A stretch of 64,000 nt of DNA from Eudorina sp. 2006-703-Eu-15 (GCA_003117195.1 BDSI01000097.1:62001-126000); one strand, 5' to 3'; shown: positions 25,101 to 37,719, counted from the stretch's first letter. The notes: generated by a model not told the origin, from the sequence alone. Translations and numbers: made by a program.

Positions 25101-28100
25101 GTGGTCCGGTTAGTTTATGTAGTTGTGAAGATAGACTCTGGGCTGATGTGGGGCGGCGGGCAGCAGTCATGCCACGGTTCGTGTGTTGTACTAAGAACAA
25201 AGTATTAGTTACAAGGTGGGCCCTTAGTCCCGACCGGGCGTGTGCAGCAGATGCCGTAATCATAGATAGATAGATGCGGTTCGTCGGTGAACACATATGC
25301 CCACATCATCACCATGTCCAACCTAGGCAGACCAGTCGACGTCCTTGCATGACGTGCTTCGTTTGCTTGCTCGTGCGTATGTGAGGTTGATGCCGTAACG
25401 ACGTGCGTACACGTGCGTGCGGGCTGCGTGATCGCTCGTCTTCGGTTTGTCCAACTAACCGGCAACAGGGCATCTTGGAGAAGGGCACAGTGATGCAAGA
25501 AGTCCTGCACAATTTCGGCCTGTGGAACGCCTACAAGGACGGTGTGGAATTCGGCGACTTTTCATCTGCCATGGGTTTGGGCGACGGCTGCCCCAGCGCC
25601 CCCGAGCTGTGGCGTCTGGGCTGGGCCACTCCGCTGGCGCAGCTCAACTCCACGACGTTGCCGTACGGGCAGTACATGACATTCGTACTGCCTGCAACCT
25701 ACCTCGGACCGGCGGGCGTAATGATCAAAATCCAGCCCGACTGGCTTGTTACGACTTACACCAAGTAAGATGGTTCATTCGTTGCGGATGGAGCGTACCC
25801 GCAGTACAATCATGCGCCCCCGACGTACGCTCATGTATACAGCTGCACGCTCGATAGATCCTTCCCTGGATGGGTGCCTTCTCCAATAACGAAGGCTTGC
25901 TTGCTTGGCTCGCCCCTGCAGAAACGTCTACCTAGCCCTGCGTGCCAAGGCGGCTGGCGATATCGACTTGCTGGATCAGTTTGACCGTAAGGCAGGTTTC
26001 TACGTGTATGTGTTGGTGATGCACGCACGCACGCACGCAACCCGCCACGGCCCCCCGTTTGTCGCGCACCAGCAAGCCTACCTGCTAGCTGACCACGGTT
26101 CGCGTTTGGTCCTGCCTGCCTTCTGCTATACCCATGCGCTATCTGCCTTCTGCGCTGTCTGCCTTCTGCGCTGTCTGCCTTCTGCGCTGTCTGCCTTCTG
26201 CGCTGTCTGCCTGCCTTCTGCTATACCCATGCGCTGTCTGCCTTCTGCGATGTCTGCCTTCTGCGCTGTCTGCCTTCTGCGCTGTCTGCCTGCCTTCTGC
26301 TATACCCATGCGCTGTCTGTCTTCTGCGCTGTCTGCCTTCTGCGCTGTCTGCCTTCTGCGCTGTCTGCCTGCCTTCTGCTATACCCATGCGCTGTCTGAC
26401 TGGCAGTCCGATGGCACCTACCCGCCCCACCCATTATCAATACCCGCTGTCGGTATGCATGTAGCGATGCGCCCGCCGTACATCTGTGTAAATCTTACCT
26501 CAAAACCGATTACCGTACGTGCGTGCTGCGTAAACTGTGTATGTACGTACACACGTACGGCCCTCGCACGGCCCTCACGTACTCATGACGGAGGGCTGAT
26601 CAGCCCTACCGCCTTTCGCTCGATGCCTACCTGTGTGTCCCGCCGCCGCTCCTGCCGCGTACCAATCATGCATGACGACCGCTATCTAGCTGAGCGTCCA
26701 CGAGTTGAACAAGGACATCGATAACGCCTTCCTGGCGGCGGGCGACGCCGTCGTGTCGCTGATCAGTGTGATGGGCCCGCACGCGTCCGTCATGTTCTTC
26801 AACTACGGACTGCACATCCTCACCGGAGGTACGTGCGTAGGTAATAATAACACGCACACACACGCACACAGATGTAGATCGGTGGGGATGAGGCAGGCGA
26901 AGATGTATGTGTGCGACCGGTCTCACGCACAGCCAGCGAGGTGATTGTGGTCTGGTATGTGGCTAGCTAGGTAACGTCAACTACATGCATGTGCAGGCCT
27001 CGGTACTGGTCGGTCCTTACTTTGACAGAGCAAGGAATTCGTGCGAACGGATCGAGAGGACGCACGCGCGCTAGCGAACTAACTATTAACTAACAAACTA
27101 ACTATTAACTAACAAACTAACTCGATTGGAAGCTAGCCAGATGGAGGTTTGTGCGCCCAGCTGGTTGCTTCGTTCCGCGGGTGTCTTCTAATGCTCTGTG
27201 TAAAGGTCACTGCTTGGCACCCATGCACCAGTGCCGTTGCCATAGCGGCCTCCAGAATTCAAAGCCGCCATAACGGCCTCCATCCACGCGCCCACAGCGA
27301 CGCAGATACGTATGTAGTCGCGTCCGCCCTGCCTAACGGTCCACGCAATGCACGTAGACCTGACGAACGACAACACAGCCATCCTGGTCAAGCTGTGCCG
27401 CTTCAGTTCGGGGCCCAGCGACTGCGTGGATGCCCCGCCGTCACCCGGGTGAGCGAGTCGGGTTTAGATGTGTGGGGGGCTCCTAGCTGCCAGCTAGAAT
27501 GCAGTGGTGAGTGTGATGGCTTGCGGCTCTTCCGTCCTACCAGCTAGAACGAAGGCATCCTCCCGGGGGAACGGGGGAGCACATACGGTACTTGCTCGGC
27601 GCCGCCCCGGCCTGGGGTGCAGCCCGGTACGACCCAATCAGCAGCTCAGTCTCCTCCCATGCAGTTGACCCCGCGTTGACTACGTATCGTTGTCGAGGCC
27701 GGGCTGCCGGCCTGCATGGCCTTTGTGAACGGAACACGTTACAGTGGGGCCCGCGGGCCATCCGTGACAGCAGCCTCCTCTGCCCCATCACCGCATACAC
27801 ACCGCAAGCCGCCTTGTTGTTCTTCCGCAGGCCGCCGCCACCAGTGCCCGTGGTTTCGCCGTCGCCTTATGGAAGCCCGCCGTTACCCCGGCCTCCGCCT
27901 CCTCTGCCCAAGCCACCACCACCCTATCCTCGGCTTCCCCCATCTCCGTTGCCACCCTCTCCCCTCCCACCAACTCCCGGGCCCCCATCTCCATCGTTAC
28001 CATCTCCATCGCCACCGTCGCCGCGGCCACCATCTCCATCGCCACCAATTCAATCGCCGCCATCTCCAACGCCACCATCTCCATCGCCACCGCCTCCACC

Positions 28101-29178
28101 AAATCGCTCCCCACCAGCGCCGTTCCGTGCGCCACCCCGCCCTCAGACTGCACCACCGCCGCCCTCCCAATCGCCTCCACATCCTCCAACGCCGCTGCCT
28201 CCTACCCGTCCGCCTCACCCGTTGCCACCAACCCCGTTTCCCACACCACCAAGAACGTCCCCACAATCCCCACCAGCCCGAAAACCCCAACCGCCGCCCC
28301 GCCTCGGAAGGCCAACCCCCCTTACACCAACAACCCCACATCCGCCGCCTCCGCCACCACTACCACCGCCCCCCGAAACCCGCCAACGGCCGCCGCCTGT
28401 GTCGAAGCCACGTCCACCACCAACGACAGTAAAGAAAATGCCGCCCCCACAGCCACCACCGCCGCCACCACCATGCCCACAGGCTCCCGACCCGCCTCCG
28501 CCTCCTCCTCCCCCGCCTCCGCCTCCGCCTTCACCTCCGCTGGGCGAGTGTCCTCCGCCTCCAGATGACGAGGGTCCACCCGCCGAGGCCCCTCCTCCAG
28601 GCGACACCCACAACCCGAATGAAGGCGGCCCGCCAGACGGCTCGGGCCCTGCGCCCCCAAGCGTTGCGGTCGACGCCAATCCGCCAGGCGACTCAGCTCC
28701 TGCGCCCCCGGTCGACGCCAATCCGCCAGGCGACTCAGCTCCTGCTCCCCCGGTCGACGCCAATCCGCCAGGCGACTCAGCTCCTGCGCCCCCGGTCGAC
28801 GCCAATCCGCCAGGCGACTCAGCTCCTGCGTCCCCGGTCGACGCCAATCCGCCAGGCGGCTCAACGCCGCCGGATGACTCCACGCCACCGTGGGATCCTC
28901 CAGCGACCTTGCCGCCGAGTGACGACAGCCACCGGCCGCCGGGAGATGCAGCAGGTCCACCCGACCACCTCATCAGCAGCAGCCCTCCGGGCGATGAATC
29001 GCTGCCGCCGGGCTCCTCCAGCCCGCCGGACGATTCAAGTCCGCCCGCCGGAGGTGACTACGGCAGCCCACAGCCAGGCTGGGCCGCGCCCGCAGGCAGA
29101 ACGAGTCCGCCGGATGGCGGTGGTGGCCCACCAGGGGGTCATCGGGACGGGGAGCACGATGGCGATGACTGGGACTAA
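22152..29178 (+). CDS. Gene C: secreted M11 (gametolysin/VMP-like) protein with proline-rich tail; QExxH-type site lacking the third ligand
   Basis: Exons: 22152-22194, 22539-22600, 22810-22956, 23219-23404, 23848-23949, 24200-24290, 24860-24984, 25469-25764, 25922-25991, 26690-26828, 27358-27448, 27831-29178; 899 residues. Start MLLLSPMAGLYPAA, a short signal peptide. Then GYLSYTVSRP (36), TCKLAT (85), GGYADYFSNCSYG (exon 5), ICGWAGLADTPG (exon 7). The site is QEVLHNFGLWN (262-272), so QExxH is present as reported for Volvox VMP1, but the third ligand is Asn; Met-turn Met287. The tail (451-899) is PPPSP-rich, then has four to five near-identical PVDANPPGDSAPAP repeats, and ends Gly/Asp-rich (GEHDGDDWD). 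The intron after 25991 needs a GC donor to keep phase. A possible AATAAA lies at 29372-29377. It is the copy most likely to keep some metal binding. Confidence 0.86.
25210..25245 (+). repeat. Dispersed GTTACAAG-ended repeat fragment, copy 2
   Basis: GTTACAAGGTGGGCCC followed by TTAGTCCCGACCGGGCG, inside the intron of gene C between exons 7 and 8. Confidence 0.55.
26114..26397 (+). repeat. 16-bp minisatellite with higher-order structure in gene C intron
   Basis: CTGCCTTCTGCGCTGT units are grouped, and each group is closed by a GCTATACCCATGCGCTGT variant, giving three to four higher-order blocks. It lies in the intron between exons 9 and 10. Confidence 0.85.
27738..27775 (-). repeat. Short dispersed CCGCGG-centred motif, copy 5
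   Basis: On the minus strand: GCTGTCACGGATGGCCCGCG then GGCCCCACTGTAAC. It lies in the last intron of gene C. Confidence 0.6.
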
Positions 29179-31061
29179 GGTGGGATAATCGGGTCAGATC
29201 GGGTACTCGACAAGCACCGCCGTCGCAGTCGCCGATGCCGTCATCCGCGTCGGCGTCACCTTTTGAAGGCACGAGCTCGCTCCAAGAATGCATGTTGAAT
29301 TGGTTCTTAGCCAGGTTTGGTTACTCTGATCGGATCTCCCGATCGGTTCTGCCTGTTTGATAGAGTTCGTGAATAAACACCTCAACGGACAGCATGACTA
29401 CACAAGCAAGAAATATAAATGATACTGTCGCCAACAATCGCCGAACCCGCTGAGGTGAGGCAGGGACGCAAAAGGGGCGGAGAGCGTTGACCGTGGTACC
29501 ATTACGCCGTCAACGCTGCATTGTGTCAATCTATGGACGTTAAAGCTGGGTCTTTGGTTGGTCGGATGGCAGGACAGACGGTTTGTACATACAGCGCCCG
29601 ATGCCCCCCTCTTCGGTGGTGCTACCAAAGATGTGGACGGCGTACAAATGCATCTGCGATGCACCGTACATTTCTTTGTGGGGACTTCCATTCGTGTTGC
29701 GGAAGGATGGTGGCGGTCATCCGCGCACGTGATCAATCAAGGGCCAGCATTGCCTGGAAAGCCCGCCAACCTGAGAACCCCTCACGCACGACCATCGAAT
29801 GGCCATCGACACTGGCCGAGGCTCCCTGGTTATGGAGTACAAGTGTTGACGGCCAGGAGGTGAGCCGGTGTTCGATGTGAGCGTACAGCTCATCAAGGGG
29901 GATGGGCGCTGAGCAGGACAATCTGCGGCGGCACAGCAGGGCGTGGGTCACCCCGCCGCCGGCTGCAAAAGCCGGCGAGCGGACTCGGAGGTCAGCCTGC
30001 TGATACCTGGCGCCGTCGGCAAGTAGGTAAAGCATAAATGGGATGCGGCTATTCATGAGGCGTGCGAGCCCAGTGCAGCTGCAGCCATGTTGTTAGTTGG
30101 CGATGATGTGGGGTGTAGTCGGCGGTGGTTGCGGGGCACGAAGCAGGTCGCCGCGCGCCGCTGTTTCCCTGCTGCTATTTCGGGGCGAACGTATTTCAGC
30201 GGGCCTGGGCTATGATGCTATCGCTTGATGACGAGGGTTGGGAACACCCTACGCGGCTGGCTGTACGGCACTGAACAAGGTGCGCGCATGGCTGCTGGAG
30301 GCTCATCGTGTTGCAGCCGAAATGGTGGTGCCAGGTGATGCACGCGACGACGGCAAGATGTGGATGGGGCCGTAACTTCATTGTCGTACATACCCGTCGT
30401 ACATAGACACTAGAAGTTGGGTGGAGAGCTTCGGGGCTTGCCGTTGTAGTCGAAAACACGTTGGATGTGCTCTCACGAGTTGTAAGTGAGCGTCGAAGAC
30501 CAATGGCAGGAAGAAAGGACTTGCATTCATACATGTGCGTTTCACTGCTGTTGGCGGATGACTGATGTCATGTGGTGGGCGTTCCTTCATTGGCCACCTT
30601 CGTTGGCCTCGTGCGTGACGCGTGCATTGAATGCACTACGTAGGTCAGAACACATTGCGTGGATGGATATCGTGTACGTACCGCTTGCCGGGACAATATT
30701 CCGCATCAATGTACGATATTGCATGGCACTGCCGTACTGCTCTGTGGAGGCATACATTCGCTTGGTAGGGGATCCGCTACCCGCGCGAGGACTATACTGC
30801 TCTTGCCGCTGCGTTATGCCCTCGGAAGGAACTGAAACGCTCGACATGCGGTATCGCAAGGCCGAGCCGTCGGAATCCGCCGTAGCCTGTCAGGGCCACC
30901 AGTGGCTGTGACCCCGGCTCGACATGCACCGTGCCAACCAACTGGCGACGACAAAAATACCCATGTTTTCATAGCAAGGGAACGAGGCAGCCGGCTACAT
31001 TATCTTCACTACTGAAAACAATGACGTGAACCGTTATGGACATGCAAAGACCGATCGCAAG

Positions 31062-31501
31062 CAGTGTTGCTATCTTAAATAAAAAGAATATTTACGGGCA
31101 AAAAACCCGGAAATTTTCTATTTCCCGGACCCCCAAAAAACCTGCGAGATTTCATTTATTTGACGCTGTGGAGAGCCGGAAATCTGTGTCGTACACCTGT
31201 CTACCGCCAAAACGCACTCTGATGCCGTATCCCCAACTCCTGGTGACCCTCCCATATGCGTCCGCGACGCCAGGAAAGCGCGCTTCAGCCCTCCAAGACT
31301 GAGAAACCCTGTCGTAGCTGTGGTAGCAGTGGCCCTGCTGCCGAATCACGCAGAAATATTTTCGGCCTGCCTCAGACGTTTTTATTTCCTGGCACCTAGG
31401 AAGGCCCCCAAAATCTGTCCTGCCAAAGATTTCTTGGCTACTGGCGACAGGCCGGAAACCTGCGGAATTCTATTTCCCCGTTTTGGAAGATAGCAACACT
31501 G
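31062..31501. mobile_element. hAT-type MITE, copy 2 (complete)
   Basis: 440 bp with perfect 15-bp terminal inverted repeats, CAGTGTTGCTATCTT at the left and its complement at the right. It is flanked by an exact 8-bp target duplication ATCGCAAG (31054-31061 and 31502-31509). An 8-bp duplication and CAG ends are typical of hAT elements. It encodes no transposase, so it would depend on one elsewhere. Confidence 0.88.
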
Positions 31502-31539
31502 ATCGCAAGGAAGGCAGTTGCGGTTGGCGGCACGTAGTT

Positions 31540-33450
31540 TGATTGCAGCTGCAATTCGGCCGCATGGCTTGATTGTAAGGGCTGCTACATTGGGCAGCCC
31601 GGCCGTATGGTCTGACAGGCAGGGCGGCCCCGTTGTGAAGCCCGGCCTTATGGCTGGCCAGGTTGGGCGGCTCCCTTGGCTGCCCAGCTGTATGGCTAGA
31701 CGACAGTACCGCTCAATTGGCCAGCTCGGCCATACAGCCTGACAGGGGGGCATTGCTTTGCCAGCCCGGCCATGTGTTTTGTAAGAACGGCGACTCCATT
31801 GGCCAGAAGCTCGGCCGTATGGGATTTCAGGGCGGAGGCTCCATTGGCCAGCCTGACCCGCCGTACCATATGTCAGGGTGGTGGCTCCGTTGGCCAGCAC
31901 GGCCGTATGGCATGTCAGGGCGGCTGCTCTAATCGCCCGCCCGGCCGTATGGCATGTCAGCGTGGCTGCTCTATTGGCCAGCTCGGCCGTACGGCATGGG
32001 CTCCATTGGCCAGCCCAGCCGTTTGGCAATTGTCAGGGGTGTGGCCCCATTGGCCAGCCCAGACTGTATGACATGTTAGCGCAGCTGCTCTATTCACCAG
32101 TGCGGCCGTATGGCATGTCAGCGCGGCTGCTCCCTTGGCCAGTCCGGCAGTATGGCATGTCAGGGCGGCGGTTCCCTTGGCCAGCCCGGCCGTATGGCAT
32201 GTCGGCGCGGCTGCTCCCTTGGCCAGTCCGGCAGTATGGCATGTCAGGGCGGCGGTTCCCTTGGCCAGCCCGGCCGTATGGCATGTCGGCGCGGCTGCTC
32301 CCTTGGCCAGCCCGGCAGTACGGCATGTCAGGGCGGCGGTTCCCTTGGCCAGCCCGGCCGTATGGCATGTCAGCGCGGCGGCTCTGTTCGCCAGACCGGC
32401 CGTATGGCATATCATGTCAGGGCGATGGCTCCGTTGGCCAGCCCGGCCGTTTGGCAATTGTCAGGGGTGTGGCCCCATTGGCCAGCCCGGCCGTATGGCA
32501 TGGCAGCGCGGCTGCTCTATTGGCCATCCAGCTCGGCAGTACGGCATGTCAGGGCGGTGTTTCCATTGGCCAGCCCGGCCGTGTGGCAAATGGCATGTAA
32601 GCGTGGCTGCTCTATTCGGCTGCCTGTCGGCCATAGGGCATGTCAGGGCGGCGGCTCCGTTTGCCAGCCCAGCCATGTGGCAAATGGCATGTCAGCACGA
32701 CTGCTCTATTCGCCTGCCCGTCGGCCATATGGCATGTCAGGCCGCGGCTCCATTGGTCAGCAGCCCGGCCGTATGGCATGTCAGGGCTGCGGTTACATTG
32801 GGCGGCCCGGCTGTATGGCATGTCAGGGCGGCGGTTTCATTGGGCAGCCCGGCCGTATGGCATGCCAGGGAGGCTGCTCTATTGGGCAGCCCGGCCGTAT
32901 GGCATGCCAGGGAGGCTGCTCTATTGGGCAGCCCGGCCGTATGGCATGTCAGGGCGGCTGCTCTATTCGCCAGCCCGGCCGTAACGGCATGTCAGGCCGG
33001 CGGTTGCATTGGTCGGCCCGGCCGTAACGGCATGTCAGGCCGGCGGTTGCATTGGTCGGCCCGGCCATGTGGCATGTCAGGCCGGCGGCTCCATTGGGCA
33101 GCCAGGCCGTATGGCATAGGGCGCCATTATGCAGCCCGGCCGTATGGCATGTCAGGCCGGCGGCTGCAGTCTGTGCGGCTGCATCCTGGCGGTGTATATG
33201 GCATGTCAGGGAGGCGGCTCCATTGGGCAGCCCGGCTGTAGGGCATGTCATGGAGGCTGCTCTATTCGCCAGCCCGGCCGTATGGCATGTCAGGCCGGCG
33301 GCTTTATCGGCCAGACCGGCCGTATGGCATGTCGGGCCGGCGGCTCCATTTGGCAGCCCGGCCGTATGGCATGTCAGGCCGGCGGCTTTATCGGCCAGCC
33401 CGGCTGTATGGTATGTCAGGGCGATTGGTGCTTTGGTCGGCCTGGCTGAA
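31540..33450 (+). repeat. 42-bp satellite array (about 1.9 kb)
   Basis: Unit: TTGGCCAGCCCGGCCGTATG followed by GCATGTCAGGGCGGCGGCTC and two more bases. Adjacent units vary at a few positions, and alternating unit types appear near 32130-32360, which suggests a higher-order repeat there. Because 42 is divisible by three, both strands stay open for up to 368 codons. These frames have no start context, domain or splice support and are regarded as an artefact of the array. Confidence 0.9.
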
Positions 33451-33654
33451 TGTCAAGAGGGCGAAGTCAGCCCAGTCCATGTGGGCATTGCCAGCAATGA
33501 CCCCTCCCGGTTTTAATTCCGTCTCCCTAACCGCGCGCCCCGTGTTTCAGCGGGTATTGAGCGGTTTCCAGGAGAGGCAATCCTGGCGTGCTGGTAACCT
33601 GGTGTGTTTGCCGGTATGGCTGAGTGACCCCCCCCGGGTAATGGAGGTTGGGTA

Positions 33655-33725
33655 CGCAGTCCTTGGTAGGGGTTGATGAGCTGAGGCGCCTACGAGCTAT
33701 CTGGACCATTTGGAACGGAGTAAGG
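33655..33725 (-). repeat. Dispersed GTTACAAG-family fragment, inverted copy
   Basis: On the minus strand it reads CCAGATAGCTCGTAGGCGCC then CAGCTCATCAACCCCTACCA, matching 19450-19500 and 48515-48570. Confidence 0.55.
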
Positions 33726-34159
33726 GACCAGAACGGCTACAATACAGTGACACCTGCCTTTTGCTTTGCGAGGGCGGCTCCTGCTAGCTGGCAGGACGCT
33801 CGGGCTATATCCTGTATGGCTTGTCATGCTGGGCGGCTCGTCTGTTTGACAGCCTGGGCCGTGCCAAAAGGGTGGCCCAGCCGTGATGTGGCCGTCACAT
33901 GCTACGATATCCGTTCCCTGTAGCACACACCGCAAGGTAATGCGGTTCAGGTTGTCTTGCTGGGCGCTGGAGGCCAACAGAGGGCGTAGGGGCAGACACC
34001 GTGCGCGTCCCCAGGGAACAGTGGGTTTGTCGTTGCTGCGAGGTCGAAGGTCAGGTCGAGGACGCGCTGAGCAGATTTTTCCCCACTTCACTACCATCCT
34101 GGAAGCCATGGTCTGGGACACCCGGCTCGGTTAGCCTTAAAGCTCCTGGAGTGCATGTG

Positions 34160-34347
34160 GGCCCACCACAACTCAATCGTTCCCTTTGGACGGTAGTACT
34201 CTCCTTTTTTTCCTGCCTGTGCAGTGTCATGCGCGTGCTTTAAGGCGTTTTCGCGTGCCCTTGGGCCTATGGCTCGTATGGGTCGGTAGTTGTACAGTAG
34301 TTGTACAGGTATGGGGTTATGCACCACCAACCATGTAGCACACACAC
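34160..34347 (+). repeat. Dispersed repeat ending in ATGGGGTTATGCAC, copy 1
   Basis: Landmarks are CTCAATCGTTCCCTTTGG, CGCGTGCCCTTGGGCCT, TTGTACAGGTATGGGGTTAT and CCAACCATGTAGCACACAC. The same order occurs at 61090-61240 and 63070-63248. Confidence 0.7.
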
Positions 34348-37300
34348 GACTTCACGCTGCGTACGAACAGGAGGGCCGGGAACAGCTGAGACAGTCGAAG
34401 GAGCTAGACATACATACAGCAAACCTCCCGGCATCCAGCATGCCTGTCATCCTACAGCGGCTTTGGGCCATCAAGTGGGAACGGGAACACAAAGAAATAA
34501 ACTCACTGGCGCCCGGCGGTTGACGGGGTCCCGCTGCCTGGCAACAGCCACCTCCACAGCACCCACCCCGAGGCGTGCGGGTGAGGCAAGTACGGCGGTG
34601 CAGGGCCCCACCCGTGTTCACCATAAGCACACCATTTCGGGGCATGCCTGGTCGCTCAGGCAGTGATACAGCAGATTGGGGTACACATTCATCCCGGGCC
34701 CCATCACCCGAGCCAACGTGTGGCTGGCCGAGCCGCCATAGGGGGTACAGCAAGATGTTTCGGACATCGTTGCCTTGGCGGCACTGACAGCCATGGAGCG
34801 GGCGAGGGTTGGGCTACGCGCAGCGACCCGCCACGGAGGCACACAGCCTGCCGTGCCGTGCGGGGGCAGCGGCTGCCCCGTCGCCGGTAGATGTAGCTAA
34901 GGGGATGGGAGGGGATGGGACCGGCCCACCCAATCCTATCGGTGGTGGACGGCCGGATCCGCTGCGAGCAGCCAGTAGATGTAGACTCTTGATGATGGAT
35001 AGATAGCAGCGCGCGGCACTAGGGCGTAGGGATCGGGACTAGGGAAGCCCACTTCCGGGCACGTAGAGGATCCGTGGGTCGGTGCCCGAGGAGGGTCGGG
35101 CCAAACCAGTGGGAGTTCGTTGGCAACGGGACTTGCAGGCGAGGGGCTGATTGCGCAGGGAAGAGGTGTGCGACATAGAAGCTTACTTGGTGATGTGCTG
35201 CCTTGTGCAAGCCATACCGTATATAGCCCCATCATGGAGCGCCCGACTGCATACCCCGGACACAGCAAGGCCTGACGCGTGCGAGGCGCCTCGCTCTGGC
35301 TCAGCTGGGCTCAGCTAGTAGGGACGCGGGACCAGGCTAGCTTTACCGCTCCGGCAGCAGGGGCGCGCATCCGAGTTGCTGAGGTTCGCGCCCTGAGGAT
35401 TCGATGAGGTTGAACAACGGGTTGCAAGGCGCAGCCGGCCGCCCAGGATGGGCTTTTGCCCAATCCCATCAGGGGGCACAGCTGTCACCGGTCCTCGGTA
35501 CACTGGGGATCGGGCGAGTGCCGTTGGTTGAGAGCGAGGGAGCAGAGGCCCCTTACGCCCCTCTCCCCCGCATCCCGCCGTGGATGATTGCTTCGGCGGT
35601 ATTTCCCTTAAGACAGGGTCAGCAGCCCTTGGCCAACGTCGGGCCCGGTCAGATATTGTCTTCTTCGACCATATGGCGTGTCAGGTAGGCTTTGCTGAGG
35701 TTTCGACAGCTCGTTTGGATTCTTTGGATTGTTAGTGCGGCTGCGTTGGGCAACACGCATGGCTGTTTGGCTTGACGACTTTACCCGAACCCAACGACCC
35801 CGACGGCTGAACCCCAACAAACCCCAAACAAGTGCCGGTATGGCCGGGAAGATATTAACTGGGAGTAGTCACCGCTGTGCCATTTGTATATCTGCAGCGA
35901 TTCGTAAACAGCGTTGTTGCAAGGGCCAGCCGGATGAATGAGTGTCGGCACGTACGGCCGCTTGCTCATCATGTATGATTTTTGAAACTCGGCCGCTTTC
36001 GGGCTTGTCAGTTTGTGCCATTACAGCACTTGGACATGGCCGATGCTATACGAGGGAATACGTGACGCATCCTGCAAAATCGGATGTGCGGCACGCCCTT
36101 TCTAATGATAGTGGATCGCCTGTGCTGCGATGGCGGCAGGACACGGCATGTACCGAATTGCCCGTACCGCTGATGTATCTCTGGTACCTCAAGAGAGGCG
36201 GGACTCTTCCAGCCGAAGTTATCCAGGCTGCGCAAGCAGGTAATATTTTCGTGTAATGCAGCGTTCCACAACTGCATATCATAGCGTCAAAAACGGAGTC
36301 TGCGTCAATGTTTTGAACAATGGCGGGCGTACCGTATCCTCGCGGGTAATTTACGGCGTTCTTATGAATCGCCGGCCGAATCGAAAAGCATCCACAATAT
36401 GAAGTTGACTTCCATGTTTCGGAGAATGTCAGATCACACAATTAGTCTGGCCCTGTGTGCATTGCGGGCACGAAGTATTCGGGGTGCAGATCGATATCAC
36501 TAAAGGCCTCCCAGAATAGTTACAAATAATTAAAGAACGATGAGATGGGCTACAAGCAAAAGCATTTCTTACGCGCGCGTGTGAATGGAAGGACCGGCGG
36601 GATGACAAAGCACAGTTATAGTCGTGAGGCCTCATCGCATAAATATGATGGATAACTTGCGTTCGCTCTCCTACTGCATGATCGCGTTTCAAGCTCGGAG
36701 TGTGAGGCATTATGAACGGTATCGTACAAAAGCAAACCTAGTACAAAACAATATTTAAGGTATCTTTGAAAAATGTCAAGTCATGTTTATGACATTTTTC
36801 ATTTCTGCATTCGCTCACATCATGTCTACAAAGCCCGTACGGTTGTAAGTCGCTACAGTCCGACGAAGCTTTTTACCAGTTCCCTTGTGTACGAAACAAA
36901 AGCATGTTAGTTATCTTTAAAAACAGCTGCACATAGATGTAAGCCAAGCCGGTGCAATATGATCTTGCGTTTGTCGCTCAGGTCGCTCGCTGCCTGCCGC
37001 CAGCTGTGAACCCGCTTACTTCTAACAGAATAAACGTTGACAATATTTTCAAGTTATTATTAATATATCTTTGCAGATTATTGCACAATTTAAGGGAATC
37101 CTTGAGGGACCGACATTTCCCGCGATCATCATACCTTATGTAATCGGTCAGTCTTCATTTGTCTCTTGTGCCACACTATTTTAGGTTTTGCTGTCTGTCA
37201 TCGTTAGCTTCGCAGCCAGTGCGCAGTGATATTGAAAGGTCATTACCTTGAATCTAATACGAAGCTACGTGCGATGGGCGTCGATTAACCGCGAGATATC

Positions 37301-37719
37301 TACGATCAGGTGATTCAGCGTGTACCAAAGCACTTCTGGAGTTGACGCAGGCTGGCGGTCATCCTTGACGCAAGTTGTTCCATTGCAAACGAATGTTACA
37401 AATCATTTTATTTTAAAATATTCAGAATCGAGTCGAAAAGCTTCGCATGTTTTGTTTCAGGGGGTGCTAGTATACTGCTATACAGTTGGTGCTCAGCTGA
37501 CAGCGCCAGATTTGCCAAACTCTTTCGCAATCAAGTAATTTGTTACATGACAATCTCACTTGCATGACGTGAATTGTTGAGATTGTTCCCACAAGCAAAT
37601 GGAGCGGTTTTCAGTCGCGCAACTGTCATATGATGTCCGTTCTTCACCTGGTTGTTCACCTGACACGTGGCGCGCGTCTTTGTTCGCATAATAGAACCTT
37701 CAACAACCACATTAACTAT

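Larger units (their letters stand above)
29179..37719. other. Intergenic region between genes C and D
   Basis: About 29180-31050 holds the 3' UTR of gene C and unassigned sequence with only short overlapping frames. Then come the hAT MITE (31062-31501), the 42-bp satellite (about 31540-33450), GTTACAAG-family fragments (33655-33725, 34160-34347) and about 34350-35950 of GC-rich sequence without a recognisable gene. About 35950-37700 is AT-richer and should include the promoter of gene D. I see no family exon and no other gene here. Confidence 0.6.

Noticed and set aside
27788..28973. Minus-strand Gly- and Arg/Trp-rich frames opposite gene C's tail
   Set aside because: Antisense of the proline-rich exon, which is supported by phase, paralogy and a stop at the end of a coherent tail.
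32135..33241. 368-codon frame and others over 31.5-33.5 kb
   Set aside because: Produced by the 42-bp satellite, whose unit is a multiple of three; several frames on both strands are open at once.
31540..33450. CRISPR array
   Set aside because: Units are contiguous and nearly identical without unique spacers, and the DNA is eukaryotic with introns.
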